Positions 1-6,009 are shown, counted from the stretch's first letter. The stretch: 6,959 nt of DNA from Roseburia sp. (GCA_017547315.1 JAFYQA010000183.1:1-6959); one strand, 5' to 3'. Translations and numbers: made by a program. The notes: generated by a model not told the origin, from the letters alone.

Positions 1-180
1 GTTCTGTACCACATGATAAGCCACGATAGCCTCATTTTGCACATCAGTTTCAAATTGCTGACGGGTATATGCGTTCGTAGTCGTTCTTCCATCCAAGAAA
101 TACCACATTATGACAAATGACAGTATCAGTAACAGATAGAAGCCAAACCCACGATAACTGTTTCCCTTTTTTATATTCAA
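1..180 (-). CDS. ftsH: ATP-dependent zinc metalloprotease FtsH, N-terminal fragment (cut by window edge)
   Basis: Only the first 60 codons are visible, running off the window at base 1. FtsH is a membrane-anchored AAA+ ATPase/zinc protease that degrades misfolded membrane and regulatory proteins. What is seen is a short basic start (MNIKKGNSYRGFG), one strong hydrophobic segment at about residues 13-28 (FGFYLLLILSFVIMWY), then a polar stretch that would begin the extracytoplasmic domain. The AAA and HExxH parts lie outside the window, so the name rests mainly on position: directly after tilS-hpt, as in Bacillus subtilis and many Clostridia. The start is a TTG at 178-180, chosen because an AAGGAG-type ribosome binding site (about 189-195 on the complement) sits roughly 9 bases ahead and no ATG in frame fits. 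The gap to the hpt stop is 15 bases, so the genes are probably co-transcribed. Confidence 0.82.
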   Translation of the reverse strand, partial: MNIKKGNSYRGFGFYLLLILSFVIMWYFLDGRTTTNAYTRQQFETDVQNEAIVAYHVVQN

Positions 181-195
181 AACACTACTCTCCTT

Positions 196-726
196 TTATT
201 CCTCAATTTCCACATAACCAATATATGGTAAATTACGGTACTTCTGATCATAGTCTAAGCCATAGCCAACCACAAATTCATCCGGAATCTCAAATCCGAC
301 ATAATCTACCTTTACATTTACCACACGACGTTCCGGCTTATCTAACAATGTACATAAACGCAAACTCTTTGGATTTCTAGTTTTTAAATTTTCAAGCAAA
401 TATGACAATGTGCGGCCTGAATCAATAATATCTTCAATTACCAAAACATTCTTACCTTCAATACTTACATCCAAGTCCTTTGTAATCTTGACAACACCAC
501 TAGACTTTGTTCCTGCACCATAGCTTGATACGCACATAAATTCTAACTCAACCGGTGAAGTAATTCTCTTAGCTAACTCTACGGTAAAAAACACAGAACC
601 TTTTAAGATACAAATCAAACATACCGGTTCATCACCATATACTTCACTAATCTGTGCTGCCATCTCTGCTACACGTTTTGTCACCTTTTCTTCTGATAAA
701 TACTCGTGAACTGCTTTAATTGTCAT
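196..726 (-). CDS. hpt: Hypoxanthine(-guanine) phosphoribosyltransferase
   Basis: A cytoplasmic purine-salvage enzyme that joins hypoxanthine or guanine to PRPP, giving IMP or GMP and pyrophosphate. The 176-residue length is normal for bacterial Hpt. Diagnostic pieces are visible: LKGS at 41-44 (PRPP/pyrophosphate loop), SSYG at 67-70 heading the flexible catalytic loop, the PRPP-binding signature VIEDIIDSGRTL at 96-107 with its acidic pair E98/D99, and a C-terminal purine-binding stretch at 151-170 containing DYDQKYRNLPYIG. The ATG at 724-726 lies inside the end of tilS (11-base overlap), and its ribosome binding site AGGAGG is within the last tilS codons, pointing to translational coupling. 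The tilS-hpt-ftsH order is conserved in Firmicutes. Whether it prefers hypoxanthine or guanine cannot be read from the sequence. Confidence 0.96.
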   Translation of the reverse strand: MTIKAVHEYLSEEKVTKRVAEMAAQISEVYGDEPVCLICILKGSVFFTVELAKRITSPVELEFMCVSSYGAGTKSSGVVKITKDLDVSIEGKNVLVIEDIIDSGRTLSYLLENLKTRNPKSLRLCTLLDKPERRVVNVKVDYVGFEIPDEFVVGYGLDYDQKYRNLPYIGYVEIEE

Positions 727-2161
727 AATAATTTCCTCCTGAAATCTGTACTTTTAATATTCTTCTGGTATTTCCGTCTATTTTGATATCCGCACTGATG
801 CGTCCGCCAATCACCCAGAGCACCTTATCCGCCTGTGTCAAAAGCAGCATCGCATCGCGCTTATCTGATGGGATCTTCTCGTTGACAAAATATTCCTTCA
901 AACGCTTTTTATGCCCATCATCATCTATTACCAAATAATCCCCAGCTTGTCTGGTTCTAATTTGAAAACTACCTTTAATTTTATCATAATCGAAGCATTT
1001 CGTATATCTATTTTTGGAAATTTCTGCATTTTCACCGGCACACTCATGTACAGAGAAGCTAATTATTCCGTCTAAAACCTCACATATTACCTCGCCCTGC
1101 TGCAATCTTTCCTCAAATTCCTCTCCATCTAATTCAATACAAAACCTCTCCGATGCCAAATCCTGCTCGGCTATCCTCTCCAAAAGTACACCATCGTAAA
1201 CACGTCGCGCCCGTATATTATATGGTAGAGAAAGGCTCCTGCCTACCTGACTCCCAAAAAGTCCTGCCAATAACTCTACGTGGTCTAAACCAATATCTTT
1301 TCCACTTCCTGCGGCCTTTCCAATGGCCAGATGTAGCAGTTCTTTTTTTAAAAAATCTGGTAGCCGGTTCCATTCTTCTCCTACAATCAAAAGACCTGCT
1401 TCCTGCTCCTTTAACACGCGAGCGGCAGCGTCTGTCACTTGTCCTTGTATGTAATCGCCCAACTCCTGAAGCAACAGGGCACTTTGGTTGATATGTGCCA
1501 CTGCCTGTGTATTCACTTCCTTTAACATCGGAAGAATGTGACGGCGAATTTTATTCCTGCTATAAGTCACATCCGTATTCGTACTATCCACACAATAAAC
1601 CTGTCCCTCTTTTTGTAAATAGACTTCAATCTCATCTCTAGTCACATTCAGAAGAGGTCTTATAACCAAAACTCCCTGTGTCAGTTCCCGTTTCGGACGC
1701 ATTCCACTCATGCCATCTATGCCACTGCCTCTTACCATCTGAAACAACACTGTCTCCGCGTTATCATCAGCATGATGTGCCAATGCCACCTTTACACTAG
1801 AACTTCCACTCTTTTTTGCTGCCCTCCGATAACAATCATAACGTAGAATTCGAGCAGCCTCTTCTAATCCCAATTTATGTTCCTTTGCATAATCTAACAC
1901 CTGTACATGATACGATTGCAGTGGGACATCCATTTCCTCACATAATCGCTCTACAAACAATGCATCCTGCACACTTTCTTCTCCTCGAATACCATGCTCT
2001 ACGTGCACAGCTTCCAAGGAAAATCCCAACTCCTTCTGCAACGCCGCCAAAACTTTTAACATGCACACCGAGTCTGCACCACCTGATACCCCGGCCAGCA
2101 CACAATCGTCTTTTTCTATTAATTTTTCTCTTTTACAATACTGTAAAACTGTACGAAGCAT
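716..2161 (-). CDS. tilS: tRNA(Ile)-lysidine synthase TilS
   Basis: This cytoplasmic enzyme uses ATP and lysine to convert the wobble cytidine of the CAU anticodon of a minor tRNA-Ile to lysidine, so that the tRNA reads AUA and is charged with Ile rather than Met. It is normally essential. The product is 481 residues, close to the B. subtilis length. The N-terminal PP-loop ATPase signature SGGADS is at 26-31. A HGIRG element is at 56-60 and LAHHADDNAET at 127-137, followed by RGSGIDGMSGM at 144-154. The C-terminal TilS substrate-binding domain is recognisable at about 395-465 (RTRQAGDYL, KRLKEYFVNEKIP, VLWVIGGR). I chose the ATG at 2159-2161, which overlaps the spoIIE stop as TAATG and has GGGAG 5 bases ahead. 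An in-frame TTG at 2171-2173 would add four residues but lies in the spoIIE end. The last bases overlap hpt. Confidence 0.96.
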   Translation of the reverse strand: MLRTVLQYCKREKLIEKDDCVLAGVSGGADSVCMLKVLAALQKELGFSLEAVHVEHGIRGEESVQDALFVERLCEEMDVPLQSYHVQVLDYAKEHKLGLEEAARILRYDCYRRAAKKSGSSSVKVALAHHADDNAETVLFQMVRGSGIDGMSGMRPKRELTQGVLVIRPLLNVTRDEIEVYLQKEGQVYCVDSTNTDVTYSRNKIRRHILPMLKEVNTQAVAHINQSALLLQELGDYIQGQVTDAAARVLKEQEAGLLIVGEEWNRLPDFLKKELLHLAIGKAAGSGKDIGLDHVELLAGLFGSQVGRSLSLPYNIRARRVYDGVLLERIAEQDLASERFCIELDGEEFEERLQQGEVICEVLDGIISFSVHECAGENAEISKNRYTKCFDYDKIKGSFQIRTRQAGDYLVIDDDGHKKRLKEYFVNEKIPSDKRDAMLLLTQADKVLWVIGGRISADIKIDGNTRRILKVQISGGNYYDN

Positions 2162-3996
2162 TATTTCTCCCAAACGCAGGTCGCAAGAATCGTCATATCA
2201 TCCTGCACCTTTCCTCCTGTAAACAACAAAACCCGTTCCATAATTTTTTTCACCAAAACGCCCGGATGTCTGCAATCAATACTTTCAATAATCTCCTGCA
2301 TCGTCTCTTCCGGCTTTGGCACATGTAGATATTCTAACACACCATCCGTAACCATTACAACAAAATCCCCATTTTTAAGGGTGATTTCCTCCTGCTCAAT
2401 CTCCGGATTATTCCCCACACCTACAGGCAGCGAGTGCGAAGAGAAACACTTCACCTCGCCATCCCGCTTCAAAAAGCTAGCAGCCGCTCCAATTTTAAAA
2501 AATGCTGCCTGTCCACTGTATAAATCAATATTACACAAATCTACCGTAGAAAAAAGATCTGCCTCCCCCTTTAAAACCATCGCTGAATTCATCATGCGAA
2601 TCGCAGTTTCCATAGAAAATCCGGCTTCTAAGAAACGCTCCACCAAGTCTAACACCAGCTCACTCTCTTTACACGCCGTACTACCGGAACCCATGCCATC
2701 CGAAAGTCCCATTAGAAAATTTCCACTCTCCAGTTCCAAAATCGAAAAATTATCTCCCGATACATAAGCCCCATCTTTTTTTCTTCGCTCAATACCAGAA
2801 ACACTTCGAAACTTCGTATCTTCTAAAAACTCAAATACCCCCAATTCTTTTGAAATAAAACTCTTTGCCTCACCTTGCACACGTATCTTTTTCCCTAAAA
2901 TTTTCCCGGTAAAATTCATGAACTTTTTTAATGGCACACAACCACTTTTACTTTGCATCTCTACCGTTAATTTCAAATGTCCATCTACGGATTCATACAA
3001 ATGCAGTTGTTCAATTAATATACCGTTTACTCTGGCATGATAACGGATGTCTGAAAGTTTTGCCTTCTCCTTTCCATCTAATAATATTTCTTCCTTGGCA
3101 CAATCCTGCATAATGTAAGCCATGGCATCTAGCTGTTCCGCTATGGTCTGGCGATTTTCCAACAAACGATTATACCATGCTCTGTTCAATGCCACTTTTT
3201 CAAATACACTGACAGCCTCTGCCACCATATCTCTGCTACGTTTACAGCACCTCGCCAATCGTTCCTGCTGCTCCTTTGAAGCTCTTCCTTTTTCCATGAT
3301 TTCATGAATCAATTGTGGCAGCACTTCATAAATAGGCGTATTCTCTTTCTCCCAGCAAACCGCACACGCATCACAATTCAAACAAAGCTTTCCTGTCAAT
3401 TCATTTTGCACTCTCCCATATTCCTCTTGGGCATACCCCGTCTTTTGCTGACTCATATGAAAAAAGACCTTTGATAACCGCTCAAAAGATTCTGCATATC
3501 CCCTTAACCGTTCATCTCTTTTCGGCTCCGGCAACACTTCCTTAGGTACTTCCTGGCGGCCTTCTAATACCATATGCACCATACGATGAATCAACACTAC
3601 TGCACCTAACACAAATACCCCTTCTAATAACACTGCCTGCCACAATGGCTGATTTTTCCATGCAAAAAGATTCCCACAAAATGACACTATCATAGTAGCC
3701 AATGCCGTAAGCATCCCAACTAAATATGCCGGACAAGCATCCGTCGCCCATTCCACTAATTTCACAATTCCTATCATTACCAATAATATAACCGCATACT
3801 TAACCATTGCCGTAAACGGCATAAAAATCATCATTCCTACATAAGCAGCCGCAAAAATCCACCCTAGCTTCATACCGGCCATATACAATGCCGCAAAATA
3901 CGCTGGCACCAATGGATAACAGTCCATAATATGTACACTACATAATAGCCCACCTATAAAACTTAGTATCATTTGTTTCACTCCATTTTTCTTCAT
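2161..3996 (-). CDS. spoIIE: Stage II sporulation protein E, PP2C-type phosphatase (short membrane domain)
   Basis: SpoIIE is a membrane-bound serine phosphatase that dephosphorylates SpoIIAA at the polar septum, releasing sigma-F in the forespore, and that also interacts with the FtsZ division machinery. The 611-residue product has about six hydrophobic segments within residues 8-140. A linker with a cysteine cluster (C205, C208, C211, C214, then W215) follows, and then a PP2C/SpoIIE phosphatase domain from about 395 to the end. Metal-site motifs are GDN 414-416, SDGMGSG 432-438, FSTVDLC 482-488, LPVG 523-526, TDGV 550-553 and QDDMTIL 598-604, so it looks catalytically intact. B. subtilis SpoIIE is 827 residues with about ten membrane spans (recalled), so this one is short at the N-terminus. 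The ATG at 3994-3996 has GAGGT about 8 bases ahead; the ATG at 3970-3972, with GGAG 8 bases ahead, is a credible alternative. It has its own Spo0A-type promoter and overlaps tilS by one base. Confidence 0.95.
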   Translation of the reverse strand: MKKNGVKQMILSFIGGLLCSVHIMDCYPLVPAYFAALYMAGMKLGWIFAAAYVGMMIFMPFTAMVKYAVILLVMIGIVKLVEWATDACPAYLVGMLTALATMIVSFCGNLFAWKNQPLWQAVLLEGVFVLGAVVLIHRMVHMVLEGRQEVPKEVLPEPKRDERLRGYAESFERLSKVFFHMSQQKTGYAQEEYGRVQNELTGKLCLNCDACAVCWEKENTPIYEVLPQLIHEIMEKGRASKEQQERLARCCKRSRDMVAEAVSVFEKVALNRAWYNRLLENRQTIAEQLDAMAYIMQDCAKEEILLDGKEKAKLSDIRYHARVNGILIEQLHLYESVDGHLKLTVEMQSKSGCVPLKKFMNFTGKILGKKIRVQGEAKSFISKELGVFEFLEDTKFRSVSGIERRKKDGAYVSGDNFSILELESGNFLMGLSDGMGSGSTACKESELVLDLVERFLEAGFSMETAIRMMNSAMVLKGEADLFSTVDLCNIDLYSGQAAFFKIGAAASFLKRDGEVKCFSSHSLPVGVGNNPEIEQEEITLKNGDFVVMVTDGVLEYLHVPKPEETMQEIIESIDCRHPGVLVKKIMERVLLFTGGKVQDDMTILATCVWEK

Positions 3997-4045
3997 CTCC
4001 TCTTACCTCTCTTCTTTCCTGCCCCAAGCAGTTACTGTAGCACCG

Positions 4046-4078
4046 ATTATATAAAAAGATTTTTAAAATGTTTGTCAA
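4046..4078 (-). promoter_or_regulatory. spoIIE promoter: sigma-A elements with an overlong 21-base spacer
   Basis: On the complement, TTGACA (4073-4078) and TATAAT (4046-4051) are both perfect sigma-A hexamers, but they are 21 bases apart (4052-4072) instead of 17. That spacing is the hallmark of the Spo0A-dependent spoIIE and spoIIG promoters of B. subtilis, where bound Spo0A~P compensates for the misplaced -35. The predicted transcript start is near 4039, giving a leader of about 43 bases before spoIIE. Assignment of Spo0A control is inferred from this layout plus the two boxes annotated separately. Confidence 0.8.
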
Positions 4079-4079
4079 A
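4071..4079 (-). promoter_or_regulatory. Predicted Spo0A box overlapping the spoIIE -35
   Basis: The complement reads TTTGACAAA, matching the looser 0A consensus TTTGNCRAA. It lies directly over the TTGACA -35 element, as described for class II Spo0A-activated promoters. A -35 hexamer partly resembles an 0A box by itself, so this site alone is weaker evidence than the upstream box. Confidence 0.5.
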
Positions 4080-4102
4080 GTAAGGGAGCGTTTTTTAGAA
4101 TC

Positions 4103-4112
4103 GTTCGTCAAA
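4103..4112 (-). promoter_or_regulatory. Predicted Spo0A box upstream of the spoIIE -35
   Basis: The complement reads TTTGACGAAC and contains TGACGAA, an exact match to the 0A-box core TGNCGAA. It lies about 25 bases upstream of the -35 hexamer and about three helical turns from the second box, so both would face the same side of the DNA. The role is inferred from the motif and position. Confidence 0.65.
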
Positions 4113-4120
4113 TTATAGCA
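4112..4120 (-). promoter_or_regulatory. Possible extended -10 promoter between the divIC terminator and spoIIE
   Basis: The complement reads TGCTATAAT, a perfect extended -10 (TGnTATAAT), immediately after the T-run of the upstream terminator. No good -35 is found 16-18 bases further up (GGTAAC at 17), which extended -10 promoters can tolerate. Initiation would fall near 4105, on the upstream Spo0A box. It could supply vegetative transcription of spoIIE-tilS-hpt-ftsH, but in AT-rich DNA it may be chance. Confidence 0.3.
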
Positions 4121-4151
4121 AAAAAGAGCTTCGCGTTACCACGAAGCTCTT
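4121..4151 (-). terminator. Intrinsic terminator after the divIC-like gene
   Basis: A perfect 10-base-pair stem, AAGAGCTTCG / CGAAGCTCTT (4124-4133 with 4142-4151), has an 8-base loop. In the minus-strand transcript the stem runs straight into six U residues. It lies about 18 bases beyond the divIC stop and separates the rqcP-divIC unit from the spoIIE promoter. Confidence 0.9.
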
Positions 4152-4169
4152 CAACCTTAATCATCATCT

Positions 4170-4487
4170 TTAGTCTTCTTTTTTTCGGAAAATTATCTGA
4201 TTATCGTATAATAACCCCAATTTACTTTCCGCCATATCTTCTACATATTCCTGCGATTCTATGTATTCCTGATACTCTTCTAACTCTTCTTTTCTATCCA
4301 GCTCATTCTGAAGTAATTCCTTTAACTCCGCTTCCTGAGCTATTTTCTCCTGATCCTTCTGATATACTTTATGAATCTGAACCGACATAACCGCCATAAA
4401 TACCACTAAAATAATACCAATGCATATTTTACCAACCCGGTTATCGTCTCTTCTTGCACTTCTTCTCTTCGCCATAGTATCAACCAT
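4170..4487 (-). CDS. divIC: Septum formation initiator protein, DivIC/FtsL family
   Basis: A small bitopic division protein of the FtsB/DivIC family, expected to sit in the septal membrane with FtsL and DivIB (FtsQ) and to help recruit and activate septal peptidoglycan synthesis. The 105-residue product has a basic cytoplasmic start (KRRSARRDDNR), one membrane span at about 20-37, a predicted coiled coil at about 41-79 rich in E/K/L/Q, and a C-terminal segment (YVEDMAESKLGLLYDNQIIF) typical of the family. Its place between yabQ and spoIIE matches divIC in B. subtilis; by sequence alone FtsL-like would also fit. It starts 16 bases after the yabQ stop. AAAGG lies very close to the first ATG, and the ATG at 4473-4475 (MAKRRS) is an alternative with AAAGG about 13 bases away; neither is ideal. 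An intrinsic terminator follows. Confidence 0.85.
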   Translation of the reverse strand: MVDTMAKRRSARRDDNRVGKICIGIILVVFMAVMSVQIHKVYQKDQEKIAQEAELKELLQNELDRKEELEEYQEYIESQEYVEDMAESKLGLLYDNQIIFRKKED

Positions 4488-4503
4488 ACCTTTCTATAGC
4501 TTA

Positions 4504-4956
4504 TCACAGTTTACATAATCCCATTCTAATCGCTTTATATAATTTTTTCAACTGTTTCCTAACAAATGAAAAAATTTTCTTTCCTATCTTTATAAAGGGT
4601 TTTCCTGCTATTCCCAACACTTTTCCGACCAACTTTATAATCCTATTCAAAATCGGTACGACTATTTTCATGATTCCTCTGCTTATGGCAAACGCGTAGA
4701 ACAGCCCTCCAAGGAGAATTCCCAAAAAACAATATCCCCGCATTCTCCCATCATTTTTCAAATATAGCAGCAAAAACACATGAATGGTACAAAAAATCCA
4801 ATAGCATACATCTTCTATACCAATCCAAACATTTCCATGTGGAATTATTCTCCGTATAATCCGCAAAACATCATAAACAAAAACTAGTCCCATTCCACAG
4901 AATACAGATGTCACAAATAATATCGCTTCATTCCCAATCACATCACTGACTACCAT
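4504..4956 (-). CDS. yabQ: Spore cortex biosynthesis protein YabQ
   Basis: YabQ is a small integral membrane protein made in the mother cell during sporulation and needed in B. subtilis for cortex formation; its molecular activity is not known. This 150-residue product has hydrophobic segments at about 10-32, 49-67 and 73-93, with the short basic loop LRIIRRIIP between the first two. The long, strongly basic C-terminal half (many K/R, about 96-150) is probably cytoplasmic and amphipathic. The ATG overlaps the yabP stop as TAATG, and AGGAAGG lies about 11 bases ahead, so it is translationally coupled to yabP. The gene ends in tandem stops (TGA TAA). The name rests on the hydrophobic pattern, the N-terminal YDxLRIIRR-type motif and its position after yabP and before divIC. 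Confidence 0.88.
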   Translation of the reverse strand: MVVSDVIGNEAILFVTSVFCGMGLVFVYDVLRIIRRIIPHGNVWIGIEDVCYWIFCTIHVFLLLYLKNDGRMRGYCFLGILLGGLFYAFAISRGIMKIVVPILNRIIKLVGKVLGIAGKPFIKIGKKIFSFVRKQLKKLYKAIRMGLCKL

Positions 4957-5246
4957 TATCGAAACAGCCTTCCTAACAATGATTCTGCCTGCTTGCCCGC
5001 TGTTTTCACTTCAGAATACGTCAGTGAATCAATTCGCCCATCAATGTCAATTTCACCTTTTTCCAGAGATAGTCGATTCACATGCAGGTCATGTCCCTTT
5101 ATCAAAAGCATACCCTGTTCGGTTTCTAATAGAATCTCTGCCACATCAAAGGATAACACATCCACCACGCCACTAAACGCACCGCTTTTTCGATTTATCA
5201 GCAACACCTTATGTGATTTTGCAACATTACTATTCCTTTCTTCCAT
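4956..5246 (-). CDS. yabP: Sporulation protein YabP
   Basis: YabP is a small sporulation protein of the YabP/YqfC family, soluble or coat-associated, required in B. subtilis for proper spore formation; its biochemical role is unknown. The 96-residue product shows the family pattern of alternating beta-strands: LLINRKSGAFSGVVDVLSFD (15-34), LETEQGMLLIKGHDLHVNRL (40-59) and LEKGEIDIDGRIDSLTY (61-77), followed by a basic tail. I chose the ATG at 5244-5246 because AGGAGG sits 7 bases ahead. A longer reading from 5294 would add 16 residues (MTMRVLRSYV...) but has no good ribosome binding site and would place the strong site inside the gene. The gap after rqcP is 74 bases and the end overlaps yabQ by one base. 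Confidence 0.9.
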   Translation of the reverse strand: MEERNSNVAKSHKVLLINRKSGAFSGVVDVLSFDVAEILLETEQGMLLIKGHDLHVNRLSLEKGEIDIDGRIDSLTYSEVKTAGKQAESLLGRLFR

Positions 5247-5320
5247 AAATACACCTCCTAATTTCACATAACTACGCAACACTCTCATAGTCATTCTATT
5301 ATATTAGAAGGGTTTCACGA

Positions 5321-5563
5321 TTATGCTATATACTCAAATAAATCTTTCGCTTCTTCTTTTTTCGTTGTATCCAAAAGATTCAATACACGAACCTTTACTG
5401 TCTTTGTCCCAAACGCTATTTCGATGATATCCCCTATTTTTACATTTAAAGAAGCTTTAGCCGGCTTACCATTTACCATAACACGGCCCGCATCACATGC
5501 TTCATTTGCAACCGTTCTACGCTTAATAATTCTAGATACCTTTAAAAACTTATCTAATCTCAT
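5321..5563 (-). CDS. rqcP: S4-domain RNA-binding protein RqcP (YabO/HslR family)
   Basis: An S4-domain protein of the YabO/Hsp15 family. In B. subtilis RqcP binds obstructed 50S subunits with peptidyl-tRNA and works with RqcH in alanine tailing during ribosome-associated quality control. The 80-residue product is almost entirely S4 domain: RLDKFLKVSRIIKRR at 2-16, then TVANEACDAGRVMVNG up to 32 and VKIGDIIEI at 41-49, with a polar C-terminal tail. The basic KRR at 14-16 covers the arginine reported (from memory) as needed for 50S binding. GGGAGG lies 5 bases ahead of the ATG at 5561-5563. It follows the hup terminator, so it needs its own promoter, which I could not define confidently, and it heads the yabP-yabQ-divIC group. 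Confidence 0.93.
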   Translation of the reverse strand: MRLDKFLKVSRIIKRRTVANEACDAGRVMVNGKPAKASLNVKIGDIIEIAFGTKTVKVRVLNLLDTTKKEEAKDLFEYIA

Positions 5564-5587
5564 ATTATCCTCCCAGTTCTTTCATAA

Positions 5588-5608
5588 AGAATGTTCAATT
5601 CACATTCT
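5588..5608. repeat. 7-base perfect inverted repeat upstream of rqcP
   Basis: AGAATGT (5588-5594) and ACATTCT (5602-5608) are exact reverse complements separated by 7 bases, with the nearer edge 24 bases ahead of the rqcP ATG. The stem is AT-rich and lacks a following U-run, so it does not look like a terminator. It could be a protein-binding operator or an RNA hairpin in the leader; no function is assigned. Confidence 0.5.
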
Positions 5609-5613
5609 CGTAC

Positions 5614-5656
5614 CGCAAAAGCGTGGCATTAGCAACATCTTTCATCTACTTTTGCG
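5614..5656. repeat. 8-base perfect inverted repeat in the hup-rqcP gap
   Basis: CGCAAAAG (5614-5621) and CTTTTGCG (5649-5656) are exact reverse complements around a 27-base loop. It lies just after the hup terminator and before the 7-base inverted repeat, so the rqcP leader could fold into two hairpins. It matches no riboswitch or leader that I recognise. Confidence 0.5.
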
Positions 5657-5660
5657 TGTG

Positions 5661-5696
5661 TATAATAAAAGGCGGACCCAGTTGTCTGAATCCGCC
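5661..5696 (-). terminator. Intrinsic terminator of hup
   Basis: On the transcript, GGCGGATTCAG pairs with CTGGGTCCGCC (11 pairs, two of them G-U) around an ACAA tetraloop (5671-5696). UUUUAUUAUA follows directly (5661-5670). It lies 37 bases beyond the HU stop and should end most hup transcripts. Confidence 0.9.
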
Positions 5697-5733
5697 ATCT
5701 TAACGTATATCTAAATCTAATTAAAAACCTTTA

Positions 5734-6009
5734 TTATGCGTTAATCATGTCTTTTAAAGCTTTACCAGCTTTGAATTTTGGAGCTTTAGAAGCCGGAATA
5801 ACCATTTCAGCACCACTCTGTGGGTTTCTACCTGTTCTCTCTGCTCTTTCAGAAACTTCGAATGTACCGAAACCTACTAACTGGATTTTCTCGCCCTTCT
5901 TTAATTCTTCAGCAACAATGTTTGTAAATGCTGCTAATGCTGCTTCAGCATCTTTTTTGCTTAACTCAGCTTTTTCAGCCATAGCTGCAACTAATTCTGC
6001 TTTGTTCAT
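5734..6009 (-). CDS. hup: DNA-binding protein HU
   Basis: A small basic nucleoid protein that binds DNA as a dimer with little sequence preference, bends it and compacts the chromosome. The 91-residue length is standard. The N-terminal helices (MNKAELVAAMAEKAELSKKDAEAAL) are followed by VGFGTFEV at 45-52, the beta-arm tip RTGRNPQSG at 58-66 with the intercalating proline at 63, and the C-terminal IPASKAPKFKAGKALKD at 71-87. AGAGGAGG about 9 bases ahead of the ATG is a very strong ribosome binding site. With a near-consensus promoter upstream and a strong terminator downstream, hup forms a single-gene, probably highly expressed unit. IHF-like paralogues share the fold, but this set of motifs is typical of HU. 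Confidence 0.97.
   Translation of the reverse strand: MNKAELVAAMAEKAELSKKDAEAALAAFTNIVAEELKKGEKIQLVGFGTFEVSERAERTGRNPQSGAEMVIPASKAPKFKAGKALKDMINA

Noticed and set aside
716..2173. tilS starting at the TTG at 2171-2173.
   Set aside because: The ATG four codons later has GGGAG at a usable distance and forms the common TAATG junction; the TTG has no better site.
1816..2328. A 170-codon open frame on the plus strand.
   Set aside because: It lies antisense across the tilS-spoIIE junction, both of which have clear family motifs; its Pro/His/Leu-rich product has no recognisable domain and looks like a shadow frame.
4956..5294. A longer yabP starting at 5294.
   Set aside because: The AGGAGG site 7 bases ahead of the ATG at 5246 decides for the shorter, family-length protein.
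5247..5320. A promoter for yabP: TATAAT at 5298-5303 on the complement, and weak sigma-E-like stretches.
   Set aside because: No -35 at a proper distance from the TATAAT, and no convincing match to a sigma-E CATACA-type -10; in AT-rich DNA this is not enough.
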